From: Sphingomonas ginkgonis
GTDB lineage: Bacteria; Pseudomonadota; Alphaproteobacteria; Sphingomonadales; Sphingomonadaceae
DNA length: 64,000 nt
Reading direction: 5' to 3'
Assembly: GCF_003970925.1 (NCBI RefSeq)
Contig: NZ_RWJF01000001.1
Span: forward strand, 986,501-1,050,500
Below the pieces are notes generated by a model. That model was given only the letters and a program-made list of their open reading frames with translations, did not search any database and had not been told where the DNA came from. Positions 1 through 9,493 of the stretch are shown here, piece after piece; position 1 is the stretch's first letter; the number at the start of each line of letters is the position of its first letter. A program made the translations under genes and the position numbers.

Positions 1-90
1 ATCCGCGACGTCGACACGCTGCTCGACCGCGCGGGGACGAAGGCGCTTGCCGGCTGGTGCCAGGCGAAGCAGGCCCTGCCCGACGCCTGA
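1..90 (+). CDS. C-terminal fragment of an unidentified protein (29 residues visible)
   Basis: An open frame runs from the window edge to a TGA at 88-90. The visible residues begin IRDVDTLLDRAGTKALAGWC and end ALPDA. The codon use (GCG, CTC, GAC, third-position GC) matches real genes nearby, so this is probably the 3' end of a gene whose start lies outside the window. Too little is present to name a family. The following 122 bases, to the next gene, hold a perfect 10-bp palindrome (gttgcgcaac, 127-136) and an AT-rich stretch around 137-167 that could carry the promoter of the next gene. Confidence 0.55.
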   Translation: MRDVDTLLDRAGTKALAGWCQAKQALPDA

Positions 91-212
91 CGTCCCGAAC
101 TGAGACGAACCGCACAAGAAGTTACGGTTGCGCAACTATTAAATCTTCGTAGTAAAATCCTCATTAACCGCGCGATTCGGGGGGCCGAGCGCGCGTTGCG
201 AGGGGCATTGCA

Positions 213-3200
213 ATGGGCGCGGCGAAGGGTCTTTCGAAGACGTTCACCGTGGCGACGGAATTCGTCGGCACCAACTACAATGATCTGCTGCTCGGCTCCG
301 CCTACGTCGACAAGCTCGCGGGCGGCAACGGGGACGACCAGATCCGTGGCGGCGGTGGCGACGACATTATTTGGGGCGACAGCTTCTCCAACTCCGACGC
401 CAACGACAATGGCTCCGACCTCCTCTACGGCGACGCCGGCAACGACCAGCTCCATGGCGGCAACGGCAAGGACTATCTCGACGGCGGGTCCGACAGCGAC
501 ACGCTGTGGGGCGACAACGGTACCGACGTGCTGTTCGGGAACGCCGGCAACGACCTGCTGATCGGCGGGCAGGCCGGGGATTTCCTGCGCGGCGGGCTCG
601 GCGCCGACACCTTCCGGATCACCACCAACACGCTCGGCTCGGTCGCCGATTCCACCTATGTCGCGGGGAGCGCCGGCGCCGTCAGCTGGACCGGTGAGAC
701 GACCGCCTGGAGCAAGAGCTGGGACGTCATCGCCGATTTCAGCGGGGCAGGCGGCGAGAGCGACAAGATCGACCTGTCGCAGCTCGGCAGCTTCGTCGGC
801 CATGCGCTGGTCTATCGCTCGCCGATCGGCACCGACGCGACCGCCGGCACCGCGAACGCGGCGCTGGCGTGGGGCGTGTGGAGCGATGCGGCGGGGCAGT
901 TCCTCTACGCCGACACCACCGGCGACGGCAAAGCCGACATGAAGATCCAGGTCAGCGGTGTGGGCAAGGACGACTTCATCGGAGTGACCCAGGACACCGC
1001 GCCGCCGAGCGTCGTCGTCAACATCGTCGACCCGACGCTCAGCGACCATGACAATTCGTCGATAGTCACCTTTACCTTCAGCGAATATGTGCTCGGCTTC
1101 AGCGAAGCCGACATCGTCGCCACCGGCGGCTCGATCGTCGCGGGCTCGCTCTCCACCAGCGACGGCGGCAAGACCTGGAGCGCGACCTTCGTCGCCGAGG
1201 ACGGCTACGAAGGGACGGGGTCGGTCGCAGTCAGCGCGAACAGCTATACCGACTATTCGTCCAATCTCGGGCTGGGTGGCAGCGACAGCGTCACCATCGA
1301 CACCAAGAACCCGACCGTCAGCAGCATTGTCTTTGCCGACCCGCTGCTGACCGACGCCACGCCGTCCACCACCGTCACCGTCACCTTCAGCGAGGCGGTG
1401 AGCGGGTTCAGCAACAGCGATGTGACGGCGACCGGCGGAGCGCTGTCGGCCTTCTCCAGCGCCGACGGCGGAAAGACCTGGACCGCCACCTTCACCGCGG
1501 CCGACGACTACGACAGCAACGACGGTCTCGGCGGCGACGGCGCCGGCATCAGCATCGGCAACGGCTTCACCGATCTGTTCGGCAACGACGGCGTGGGCGC
1601 CAGCCAGTCGGTCGAGATCGACCGCACCAACCCGACGGTGACGGTCGACATCGCCAACACGCTTCTCAACCTCGGCGACAACCAGTCGGCGGTCAGCTTC
1701 ACCTTCTCCGAAGCGGTCAGCGGGTTCGACGAAAGCGATCTCACCGTTGCCGGCGGAACGCTGAGCGGCTTCGAGATGGTCGATGCGACCCACTACAAGG
1801 CCGTCTTCACCGCCGATCCCGGCTTCGAGGGCAGCGGCAGCGTCAGCGTCGGGGCGGGCTACACCGACCTGGTCGGCAACGCCGGCGCCGGCGGCAGCGA
1901 CAGCGTCACCATCGACACGAAGCCGACCAGCGTCGCGGTCGAGCTGCTGGGCGATACGACCGGCGACGATGTGCTCAACATCGCCGAGGCGGGCAGCGCC
2001 GTCACGGTCAAGCTGACGTTCGACGGGGCCGTCGCCGCGTTCGGCGAGGATGATCTGGTGGTGACGGGCGGCACGCTCGTCGCCGGATCGCTGGTGCAGG
2101 ATGCCGTCGACCCGTCCATCTGGACCGCACAGGTCGTCCCGGCCGGCCCGGGCACGACCAGCCTGACGGTGGCGGTCGCCGACGGCAACTTCAGCGACGA
2201 TCATGGCAACGCCGGGGTTGGCGCAAGCGACTCGATCGGGCTGGACCTGGTCGCGCCGACGGTGGCCGTCGACATCATCGACGGCGCGCTCAATCTCGCC
2301 GACAACCAGTCGCTGGTGACCATCGCGTTCAGCGAGGGCGTGACCGGGTTCGATGTCGACGATCTTTCCGCGGATCACGGCACGCTGAGCGGCTTCACGA
2401 TGATCGACGCGAGCCATTACAGCGCGGTCTTCACCGCCGATGCCGGATACGAGGGCAACGGCGGCGTGAGCGCCGGCAGCGGCTACAGCGATCTCGCCGG
2501 CAATGGCGGCAGCGGCGGCTCGGACGGGGTCACGATCGACACCAAGGCGCCGGTCGTCAGCAGCATCGTCTTCGCCAACGGCTTGCTGACGGACGCCACG
2601 TCGTCGACGCTCGTCACCATCACCTTCAGCGAGGCGGTGAGCGGGTTCGGCAACGGCGATGTCACGCCGACGGGCGGGTCACTGTCCGCCTTCTCCAGCG
2701 CGGACGGCGGGACGACCTGGACCGCGACCTTCACCGCGACCGACGGCTACGACAGCAACGACGGCGTTGCGCCGGACGGGGCGGGGATCAGCGTCGCCGG
2801 CACCTATGTCGATGCGGCCGGCAACAGCGGGAGCGGCGGCAGCCAGGGCGTCGAGGTCGACCGGCTCAACCCGACCGTCCTGTCGATCGTCGCCTCGCCT
2901 ACCACGCTGACCGACGGCGTCCCCACCGCGACGGTGACCGTCACCTTCTCGGAAGCGATCGACACGGCAACCCTCTCGATGCTCGATTTCAGCTCCCTTC
3001 ACGGGACGTTCGGCGGCACGATCACCCATGTGTCGGGCAACAGCTATTCGATCCAGTACACGGCGGCCGACGGCTACGACGGCCCGGACACGCTCACGCT
3101 CGGCAATCTGTGGACCGACGCGAACGGCAATGCGGGCACCGGCAGCAGCACCTCGGTGACGATCGACCGGTTCGAGCCGCCGGTCGCGCCGACCGTCGCG

Positions 3201-3962
3201 CGGGTCGAATTCGTGCCGAGCGCAAGCGACTTCGCCTCGGATCCGGTGAACGGGGCCGTCGGCAGCTTCGTCGCCTACGACGCGGCCAACAACATCGTCA
3301 GCAATGCCTTCACCGACGGCAATTACGGCCTGAACGGTGCGCTGCACATCACGGCGGCGGGCGTGCTGTCGTTCAACGCCAACACCAACAACTACGACAC
3401 GACCTTCAGCCTGTTCGGCCAGTCGATCCACCTGCTGGTCGGTCAGGCCAACGCGGACAGCTACAGCGCGGGGGCGACCAGCACGATCCAGATCCTGATC
3501 GGGGTCAACGGCGGCGACACGCTAGGCGGCGGCCTCAACGAGGACACGATCTGGGGCGGCAACAACACCGCCAACGGCAGCTTCGACGTGCTGAACGGCG
3601 GCTCGGGCAACGACTATCTGTTCGGCGGCAACGGCAACGACAAGCTGACTGGCGGCGCCGGCGCCGACACGCTGAGCGGGGGTGCCGGGAACGACACGTT
3701 CATCTTCGGCGCGAACGACAGCCTGCCATCGCTGCGCGATCTCATTACCGACTTCACCGACGCGAGCGACAAGCTCGACCTCAGCGCGCTGAACCTCAGC
3801 GGCGGGCTGAGCAGCATCGCGCTCTTGTCGCACGGTGCCTGGGTCCACAACGACGGGGCCAACACCTACCTCGACGCGGGCGTGTCGGGGGACGGCGTGG
3901 CCGACTTCTCGATCATGCTGCAGGGCGTCCACACGCTGACCACGACCAACACGGTCCTGTAG
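213..3962 (+). CDS. Secreted RTX protein with seven Ig-like repeats
   Basis: This 1,249-aa protein has three parts. Residues about 20-145 carry glycine/aspartate nonapeptides (GGNGDDQIRGGGGDD, GNAGNDLLIGG), the Ca2+-binding beta-roll of RTX proteins. Residues about 265-1010 are seven tandem Ig-like units of 95-110 aa, each with an FSEAVSGF-type core and most ending in an SVTID(T/R)-like segment (bacterial Ig-like, Big_12-type). Units 2 and 6 resemble each other, as do 3 and 5. A second RTX block near residues 1110-1175 (GGSGNDYLFGGNGNDKLTGG) is followed by a typical RTX C-terminal region. There is no Sec signal, so export by a type I system through the C-terminus is expected from the family; no T1SS genes lie in the window. 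ATG at 213 is preceded by a purine-rich site (gagggg). Probable role: Ca2+-stabilised surface adhesin or matrix protein. Aspartate/asparagine-rich, acidic composition fits this. Confidence 0.85.
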   Translation: MGAAKGLSKTFTVATEFVGTNYNDLLLGSAYVDKLAGGNGDDQIRGGGGDDIIWGDSFSNSDANDNGSDLLYGDAGNDQLHGGNGKDYLDGGSDSDTLWGDNGTDVLFGNAGNDLLIGGQAGDFLRGGLGADTFRITTNTLGSVADSTYVAGSAGAVSWTGETTAWSKSWDVIADFSGAGGESDKIDLSQLGSFVGHALVYRSPIGTDATAGTANAALAWGVWSDAAGQFLYADTTGDGKADMKIQVSGVGKDDFIGVTQDTAPPSVVVNIVDPTLSDHDNSSIVTFTFSEYVLGFSEADIVATGGSIVAGSLSTSDGGKTWSATFVAEDGYEGTGSVAVSANSYTDYSSNLGLGGSDSVTIDTKNPTVSSIVFADPLLTDATPSTTVTVTFSEAVSGFSNSDVTATGGALSAFSSADGGKTWTATFTAADDYDSNDGLGGDGAGISIGNGFTDLFGNDGVGASQSVEIDRTNPTVTVDIANTLLNLGDNQSAVSFTFSEAVSGFDESDLTVAGGTLSGFEMVDATHYKAVFTADPGFEGSGSVSVGAGYTDLVGNAGAGGSDSVTIDTKPTSVAVELLGDTTGDDVLNIAEAGSAVTVKLTFDGAVAAFGEDDLVVTGGTLVAGSLVQDAVDPSIWTAQVVPAGPGTTSLTVAVADGNFSDDHGNAGVGASDSIGLDLVAPTVAVDIIDGALNLADNQSLVTIAFSEGVTGFDVDDLSADHGTLSGFTMIDASHYSAVFTADAGYEGNGGVSAGSGYSDLAGNGGSGGSDGVTIDTKAPVVSSIVFANGLLTDATSSTLVTITFSEAVSGFGNGDVTPTGGSLSAFSSADGGTTWTATFTATDGYDSNDGVAPDGAGISVAGTYVDAAGNSGSGGSQGVEVDRLNPTVLSIVASPTTLTDGVPTATVTVTFSEAIDTATLSMLDFSSLHGTFGGTITHVSGNSYSIQYTAADGYDGPDTLTLGNLWTDANGNAGTGSSTSVTIDRFEPPVAPTVARVEFVPSASDFASDPVNGAVGSFVAYDAANNIVSNAFTDGNYGLNGALHITAAGVLSFNANTNNYDTTFSLFGQSIHLLVGQANADSYSAGATSTIQILIGVNGGDTLGGGLNEDTIWGGNNTANGSFDVLNGGSGNDYLFGGNGNDKLTGGAGADTLSGGAGNDTFIFGANDSLPSLRDLITDFTDASDKLDLSALNLSGGLSSIALLSHGAWVHNDGANTYLDAGVSGDGVADFSIMLQGVHTLTTTNTVL

Positions 3963-3979
3963 GCGACGCCCGCTGCCCG

Positions 3980-4003
3980 GCGGCTTCCCCACGGGGAGGC
4001 CGC
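3980..4003 (+). terminator. Possible terminator hairpin after the RTX gene
   Basis: A stem of gcggcttccc (3980-3989) pairs with gggaggccgc (3994-4003) around a 4-nt loop, with one G-T pair. It lies 17 bases after the RTX stop codon. No T-run follows, so this is a hairpin rather than a clear intrinsic terminator. Confidence 0.35.
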
Positions 4004-4061
4004 CGCCGCGCTCGGCCACCAAGCGGCTGGACCGCGGGCGGCGGTCCGCTACTCTCGCCGG

Positions 4062-6301
4062 ATGCGCCCGTTCCTTGCTATCGCCGTCTCGCTGATCGCC
4101 GTGGCTTGCCCGGCCTCGGCTCCCGCCCTGCAACGGTCCGCGGCGGCGCGGCTCGATCCCGCCGCCCGGCCCGTCACCATTACGCGAGACGACTGGGGCA
4201 TCGCGCACATCCACGGCCGAACGGATGCCGATGCCGTGTTCGGGATGATCTACGCGGAAGCGGAGGACGATTATCAGCGGATCGAGGCCAATTACCTGAC
4301 CGCGCTCGGCCGCACCGCCGAGGCGGAGGGCGAGCAGGCGATCTGGAAGGACCTGCGCGCCCGCCTCTACGTCTCCGAGCCCGAGCTCAGGGCCGACTAT
4401 GCGCGCAGCCCGGCCTGGCTGCAGCGGCTGATGGACGGCTGGGCCGCGACGGGCTGAACGTCTATCTCGCCAAGCACCCGCTGCAGCGGCGGACGATCCA
4501 GCGCTGGGATCCCTGGATGGCGCTGAGCTTTACGGAAGGGAGCATCGGCGGCGACATCGAGCGAATCGACCTCAAGCAGCTCGCGGCCTTCTATTCCGGG
4601 GGCCAAGCCGAACTGGCTTCAGGACCCGCGAGCCAGCCTCGCCGGCGCGCTGCCGAATGGGTGCTGAACAAGGCTCAGCGGGACGCGGAGGGAGCTTGGC
4701 TCCGCCGCGAACCCACGGGCTCGAACGGCATCGCCATCGCGCCCGCGCTGACGGCCGGCGGCCGTGCGCTGCTGCTGATCAACCCGCACACCAGCCTGTT
4801 CTTTCGCTCCGAGCAGCAGGTGTCGAGCGACGAGGGGCTCAACGCCTATGGCGCGGCGACCTGGGGGCAGTTCTTCATCTACCAGGGCTTCAACCCGCAC
4901 GCGGGCTGGATGCACACGTCGAGCGGAGTCGACAGCGTCGACGAGTTCGCCGAGACGGTCGCGCGGCGCCAGGGTCGGCTCGAATATCGCTACGCCGGCC
5001 GCTGGTTCCCCGTCACGCGGCGGGAGATCAGCCTGCGCTTCCGCCTGCCGGGTGGCGGCATGAGCGAGCGCCGCTTCGTCACGCTCGCCACGCGTCACGG
5101 GCCGCTGGTCCGGATGGACGGTGGCCGGCCGATCGCCTTCGCGATGATGAACCGGCCGGTCGAGGCGCTCCAGCAGAGCTTCCTGCGCACCAAGGCGACC
5201 GACCTCGCCTCCTTCCTGAAGGTCGCCGAGCTGCGCGCCAACAGCAGCAACAACACCATCTTCGCCGACGACCGCGGCGAGATCGCCTATCTCCACCCGC
5301 AGTTCGTGCCGCGTCGCGACAACCGGTTCGATTACACCCGGCCGGTCGACGGCAGCCGGGTCGAGACCGACTGGCACGGGCTCCACCCGCTCGCCGAACT
5401 GCCCAGCGCAATCACGCCGCCCAACGGCTGGGTGGTCAACACCAACACCGCGCCGTGGCGCACGGCCGGGCCGTTCAGCCCGCAGGCGGCGCGCTTCCCG
5501 CGCTACATGGACCAGGTCGGGACCAATTACCGCGAGGCGCACGCCATCGGACTGCTGCAGGGCAGCCGCGGGTGGACCCTCGACACGCTTCAGCGCGCGG
5601 CGTTCGATCCCTTCCAGCCGGGCTTCGCGGCGATCCTTCCCTCGCTGCTCCAGGCTTGGGACGCCCTCCCGGCGGGGGATCCGCGGCGCTCCGCACTCGC
5701 CGGGCCGGTGCGGCTCCTGCGCGGCTGGGACTATCGCTGGAGCGCGAAGAGCGAAGCGGAGAGCCTGGCCAACTTCTGGGCGGCGGCGATGCTCGGGGCG
5801 ATGCCGAAGACCAACGAGCCGCGGGCGCGGACGATCGAGCGGATCCCCGCGGGAACCAGTGCCGACGCCAAGCTCGCCGCCCTGCAGGCCGCGGTGACGA
5901 AGCTGATCGCGGACTTCGGCGGCTGGCGCGTGCCGTGGGGTGAGATCAACCGCTACCAGCGCCCGCCGGCCCTCGGCCGTCCCTTCGACGACAGGCTGCC
6001 GAGCCTGCCGCTGCCGTTCGCGAGCGGCAATTTTGGTTCGCTCGCCAGCATCGGCGCGTCCGGCCCACAGGGGACGAAGCGCTGGTACGGCGAGGCGGGC
6101 AACAGCTTCGTCGCGGTGGTCGAGTTCGGTCCGCGGGTGCGGGCGCGCGCGGCCAAGGCCGGCGGCGAGAGCGGCGATTTCACCTCGCCGCACTTCGACG
6201 ACCAGGCGCAACGCTATGCGGACGGCAATCTCAGACCCGTCTATTACTGGCCGGACGAGCTTCGCGGCCATGTCGAGCGAATGTACCGGCCGGGAGAGTA
6301 G
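4062..6301 (+). pseudogene. Penicillin acylase-family (Ntn) hydrolase, frameshifted
   Basis: Two adjoining frames together encode one protein of about 746 aa. The first (4062-4457) starts with a signal peptide (MRPFLAIAVSLIAVACPASA) and the alpha-chain motif DDWGIAHIHGRTDADAVFG, and stops at TGA 4455-4457. The second continues in the frame one base back, from about 4445 (DGLNVYLAKHP) to TAG at 6301. A single missing base near 4441-4447 (W-A-A-D-G-L-N expected) would join them; a sequencing error gives the same picture. The second part holds the maturation site TGSNGIAIAP, where the Ser becomes the N-terminal nucleophile of the beta chain, and LLINPHTSLFFRSE, both typical of the acylase subfamily that hydrolyses amide-linked acyl groups (beta-lactams, acyl-homoserine lactones, peptides). 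The substrate cannot be told. All downstream sequence remains open and conserved-looking, so either the break is very recent or the gene is intact and misread. Confidence 0.8.
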
Positions 6302-6315
6302 CTTTCCACCATCAC

Positions 6316-6349
6316 GCTGAACTCGGTTCAGCCCCCGGTCGCCCGGGGG
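6316..6349. repeat. Two adjacent hairpins between convergent genes
   Basis: gctgaa/ttcagc (6316-6321 and 6327-6332, loop ctcgg) is followed at once by cccccgg/ccggggg (6332-6338 and 6343-6349, loop tcgc). They lie between the ends of the acylase gene and the oppositely oriented pip gene and may act as terminators, although neither has a T-run. Confidence 0.45.
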
Positions 6350-6368
6350 AAGAAGGTCGCGGGATGCG

Positions 6369-6387
6369 TCCTGAAACAAGTTCAGGA
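6369..6387. repeat. Short intergenic palindrome (tcctgaa-acaag-ttcagga)
   Basis: Seven-base arms tcctgaa (6369-6375) and ttcagga (6381-6387) flank acaag. From memory, this motif (followed by tgacg) is a common intergenic repeat in sphingomonad genomes; I cannot verify copy number here and saw only one copy in the window. It is the last element before the end of the pip operon. Confidence 0.5.
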
Positions 6388-6419
6388 TGACGGTCGACAG
6401 GGGACGACGCCCGCTGAGC

Positions 6420-7376
6420 TCAGCCCGCGAACCTGTCCGTCGCGCGGATGAGGCCGTCCAGCACGCCCGGCTCGCTGTAGAGGTGCCCGCCGTCGGGGAT
6501 GATGTTGAGCTCGACCTCCGGCCACGCCTTTTTGAGCGCCCAGGCCGCGGCCGGCGGAGTGCAGCAGTCGTGCCGTCCCTGCACGATCACCCCGGGGATG
6601 CCGCGCAGCTTCGACGCGCCCCATAGCAGCTGGCCTTCCTTGAGCCAGCCGCCGTTCGCCATGTAGTGGTTCTCGATCCGGGCGACCGCCACCGCGACAT
6701 CGTCGCCGGTGAAATGATCCTCGGTGTCCGGGCTGGGAAGGAGGGTGACCGTCACCGCCTCCCACTTGCTCCACGCCTTGGCCGCCTCGAGCTGGACCGC
6801 GCGGTCGTCGCCGGTCAGGCGGCGCCGGTAGGCGGTGACCAGATCGCCATGCTCCTCGTCCGGGATGGGGGCGACGAACTCGTCCCAGCCGTCCGGATAT
6901 TGCTGCGACGCGCCGCCGCGGCGGTACAGCCAGTCGACCTCAGATTCGTCAAACAGGAAGATGCCGCGGAGCACCAACTCGGTGACCCGCTCGGGATATT
7001 TCTGCGCATAGGCGAGGCTCAGCGTCGAGCCCCAGCTGCCGCCGAACACCATCCACCTGTCGACCTCGGCGACCTTCTCGCGCAAGGTCTCGATGTCGTC
7101 GACCAGGTGCCAGGTGGTGTTCGCCTCGAGGCTGGCGTGCGGAGTCGAGCGGCCGCAGCCGCGCTGGTCGAAGACCAGGATCTTGTACTTGTCGGGGTTG
7201 AACTGCCGGCGGTGCGAGGGACTCGACCCGCCGCCGGGGCCGCCGTGAAGGAAGACCACCGGCTTGCCCTCGGGGTTGCCGCTCAGCTCCCAGTAGAGCG
7301 AGTGGCCGTCGCCGACCTCGAGCATGCCGGTGCGATAGGGCTCGAACTCGGGGTAGAGGGTGCGGCGCTCGTCCAT
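6420..7376 (-). CDS. pip: Proline iminopeptidase (prolyl aminopeptidase)
   Basis: Alpha/beta-hydrolase of 318 aa, peptidase family S33, which removes N-terminal proline from peptides in the cytoplasm. Visible marks are the oxyanion motif HGGPGGG, the FDQRGCGRS segment, the nucleophile elbow GGSWGS, and a C-terminal GRHDCCTPP (Asp) and PDGGHLYSEPG (His) completing the triad. Length matches the family. The start chosen is ATG at 7376 (MDERRTLYPEFEPY); it overlaps the TGA of gshA by one base (TGATG), which indicates translational coupling. It is the last gene of the minus-strand run SGNH hydrolase, rsmE, gshA, pip. A longer frame upstream has no family support. Confidence 0.95.
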   Translation of the reverse strand: MDERRTLYPEFEPYRTGMLEVGDGHSLYWELSGNPEGKPVVFLHGGPGGGSSPSHRRQFNPDKYKILVFDQRGCGRSTPHASLEANTTWHLVDDIETLREKVAEVDRWMVFGGSWGSTLSLAYAQKYPERVTELVLRGIFLFDESEVDWLYRRGGASQQYPDGWDEFVAPIPDEEHGDLVTAYRRRLTGDDRAVQLEAAKAWSKWEAVTVTLLPSPDTEDHFTGDDVAVAVARIENHYMANGGWLKEGQLLWGASKLRGIPGVIVQGRHDCCTPPAAAWALKKAWPEVELNIIPDGGHLYSEPGVLDGLIRATDRFAG

Positions 7377-8746
7377 CAGAAACTCAGCTCCTCGTAGACG
7401 TGGGACACGTCCCCGTTCCACTCGCCCTTGAACCAGTTCAACAAGCGATCGGCCGGGGTGATGCCGGTCGCGACGACATCGCGCAAGGGATCGAGGAAGC
7501 CGCCCTCATTGTCGCCGGCGCCGTTGAGCGCGGCGCGCGCCGTCAGCCCGGACGCGGCGATGTCGACGACCTTGGCCGCCAGGTCGCGGACCGTTCCGCC
7601 GCCCGGCACCGGCGCGTCCAGCGCCATCCGCGGCACGTCATGGCGAAGCTGCTCGCGTTCCTCGATCGACCAGTGCCGGCACAGGTCCCAAGCGGCGTCG
7701 AGCGCGCCATGGTCGTACAGCAGCCCGACCCACAGCGCCGGAAGCGCGCAGATTCGTCCCCACCGGCCGCCGTCGGCTCCGCGCATCTCGAGGAAGCTCT
7801 TCAGGCGAACCTCGGGAAAGGCGGTCGAGAGATGGTCGGTGAAGTCGCTGACGGTCGGGCGCTCGCCGGGCAGCTGCGGAAGCTTGCCGTCGAGGAAGGC
7901 CCGAAAGCTCTCGCCCGCGCAGTCGATATACTTGCCGTCGCGGAACACGAAGTACATCGGCACGTCAAGCGCATAGTCGCAGTAGCGCTCGTAACCGAAG
8001 CCCTCGTCGAACACGAAGGGGAGCATGCCGGTCCGGTGCGGGTCGGTATCCTCCCAGATGTGGCTGCGGAAGCTCTTGTAGCCGTTGGGCCGGCCTTCCG
8101 TCAGCGGGGAGTTGGCGAACAGCGCGGTGGCGACCGGCTGCAGGGCGAGGCCGACGCGGAACTTCTTCACCATGTCGGCTTCCGACGCATAGTCGAGGTT
8201 GACCTGGATGGTGCAGGTGCGAAGCATCATGTCGAGCCCGAGCGAGCCGACCCGCGGCATGTGGTTCAGCATGATCGCGTAGCGGCCCTTGGGCATGATC
8301 GGCAGCTCGGCGCGGGTCTTGTCGGGCCACATGCCGAGTCCGAGGAAGCCGAGCCCGAGCCGGTCGCCGACCGCCTTGACCTGCTCAAGATGCCGCCCGG
8401 CCTCGGCGCAGGTCTCGTGCAGCGTGGCCAGCGGCGCGCCGCTGAGCTCGAGCTGTCCGGCGGGCTCGAGGCTGATCGTCCCGTCCTTGCCCGACAGGGC
8501 GATGATCTTGCCCTGCTCCTCGACCGGTTGCCAGCCATATTCGGTGAGACCGGTCAGCAGGTCGCGGATGCCGCCGGGCTCGTCCCACGACGGCGCGCGG
8601 TGATCGGCCGTGCGGTAGACGAACTTTTCGTGCTCGGTGCCGATGCGCCAGCTTTCCCGCGGCTTCTCGCCGCCCGAAAAGACGGCCAGCAGGTCCTCGC
8701 GGCTGTCGATGGGCGGGCTGGCGGAAAGGTCGGTGCGCGTCGTCAT
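7376..8746 (-). CDS. gshA: Glutamate--cysteine ligase, plant/alphaproteobacterial type
   Basis: This 456-aa enzyme makes gamma-glutamylcysteine from glutamate and cysteine using ATP, the first step of glutathione synthesis. It belongs to the type found in plants and alphaproteobacteria rather than the E. coli type: it begins with a short leader and then WRIGTEHEKF, followed by the DGTISLEPAGQLELSGAP block and later FLEMRGADGG, all characteristic of this carboxylate-amine ligase family. It lies 10 bases downstream of rsmE and overlaps pip by one base, so the three are likely cotranscribed. gshB is not in the window. Confidence 0.96.
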   Translation of the reverse strand: MTTRTDLSASPPIDSREDLLAVFSGGEKPRESWRIGTEHEKFVYRTADHRAPSWDEPGGIRDLLTGLTEYGWQPVEEQGKIIALSGKDGTISLEPAGQLELSGAPLATLHETCAEAGRHLEQVKAVGDRLGLGFLGLGMWPDKTRAELPIMPKGRYAIMLNHMPRVGSLGLDMMLRTCTIQVNLDYASEADMVKKFRVGLALQPVATALFANSPLTEGRPNGYKSFRSHIWEDTDPHRTGMLPFVFDEGFGYERYCDYALDVPMYFVFRDGKYIDCAGESFRAFLDGKLPQLPGERPTVSDFTDHLSTAFPEVRLKSFLEMRGADGGRWGRICALPALWVGLLYDHGALDAAWDLCRHWSIEEREQLRHDVPRMALDAPVPGGGTVRDLAAKVVDIAASGLTARAALNGAGDNEGGFLDPLRDVVATGITPADRLLNWFKGEWNGDVSHVYEELSF

Positions 8747-8756
8747 GCCGCGCGCG

Positions 8757-9491
8757 TTAGCGCCAGTCCCCGGCCAGCGCCATATAGGCCGTCAGCGCGG
8801 CGAGCGCCGCCGTCTCCGCCCGCAGGATCCGCGGTCCCAGGCTGATCGGCACGGCCCCGGCGCTGGCCCGGACCATCGTCCGCTCGTCGTCGGTGAAGCC
8901 GCCCTCGGGCCCGACCAGGATCGTCGCCGGACCCTCCTTCATCGCGATGGCCGCCGGCTCACCGCCGTTTTCGTCCGCGAAATAGAGCGGGCGCTCGTTC
9001 GCCTGCAGGAAGGCCTTGAGGCCGACCGGTTCGGCCAGCGACGGAAGCAGGGTCCGGCCGCACTGTTCCGCCGCCTCGACGGCGATGCTCTCGAGCCGCT
9101 CGCGCTTGATCCGCTCGGCGACCGTCCGCTGCGTCATGACCGGCTGGAGGTGGCGGACGCCGAGCTCGGTGGCCTTCTCGACCAGCCAGTCGGTCTGCGC
9201 CCGCTTGACGGGTGCGAAGGCGAGCGTGACGTCGGGCACGCTCTCCTGCTCGCGGGTCTGCTGCTCGACGCGGAGGGTCATCCGCTTGCGTCCCACGTCC
9301 GCGATCCGCGCCAGCCATTCGCCCGTGGCACCGTCGAAGACCAGCAACTCGGCTCCCGGGCCAAGACGCATGACATTGCCGAGGTAATTGGCCGGCCCGG
9401 CGTCGAGTTCCACCGCCGAGCCGCCGGCAAGCGGCGTCCGCACAAACAGGCGGGGCAGGCTCCGCGGCGGCCAGGCGGGGGTCGCCGGCAT
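8757..9491 (-). CDS. rsmE: 16S rRNA (uracil-1498-N3)-methyltransferase
   Basis: A 244-aa SPOUT-class methyltransferase that methylates U1498 of 16S rRNA using SAM. Diagnostic segments are LPRLFVRTPL at the N-terminus (PUA-like part), VLAFAPVKRAQTDWLVEKATELG-like text in the middle (here beginning LAFAPVKRAQTDWL) and the knot motifs ILVGPEGGFTDDE and LGPRILRAETAALAAL. The start ATG at 9491 was chosen because it gives the usual N-terminus (MPATPAWPPRS); the open frame extends upstream into sequence that is only the antisense of the neighbour. It begins 2 bases after the stop of the SGNH hydrolase and is followed by gshA after 10 bases. Confidence 0.95.
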   Translation of the reverse strand: MPATPAWPPRSLPRLFVRTPLAGGSAVELDAGPANYLGNVMRLGPGAELLVFDGATGEWLARIADVGRKRMTLRVEQQTREQESVPDVTLAFAPVKRAQTDWLVEKATELGVRHLQPVMTQRTVAERIKRERLESIAVEAAEQCGRTLLPSLAEPVGLKAFLQANERPLYFADENGGEPAAIAMKEGPATILVGPEGGFTDDERTMVRASAGAVPISLGPRILRAETAALAALTAYMALAGDWR

Positions 9492-9493
9492 GG

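Noticed and set aside
130..170. TTAA sites before the RTX gene as CtrA targets
   Set aside because: The two TTAA lie 21 bases apart, not compatible with the 7-base spacer.
4619..6379. A 586-residue minus-strand frame opposite the acylase
   Set aside because: Reverse of a GC-rich gene with Arg-rich text and no family match. The plus-strand frame carries the acylase motifs.
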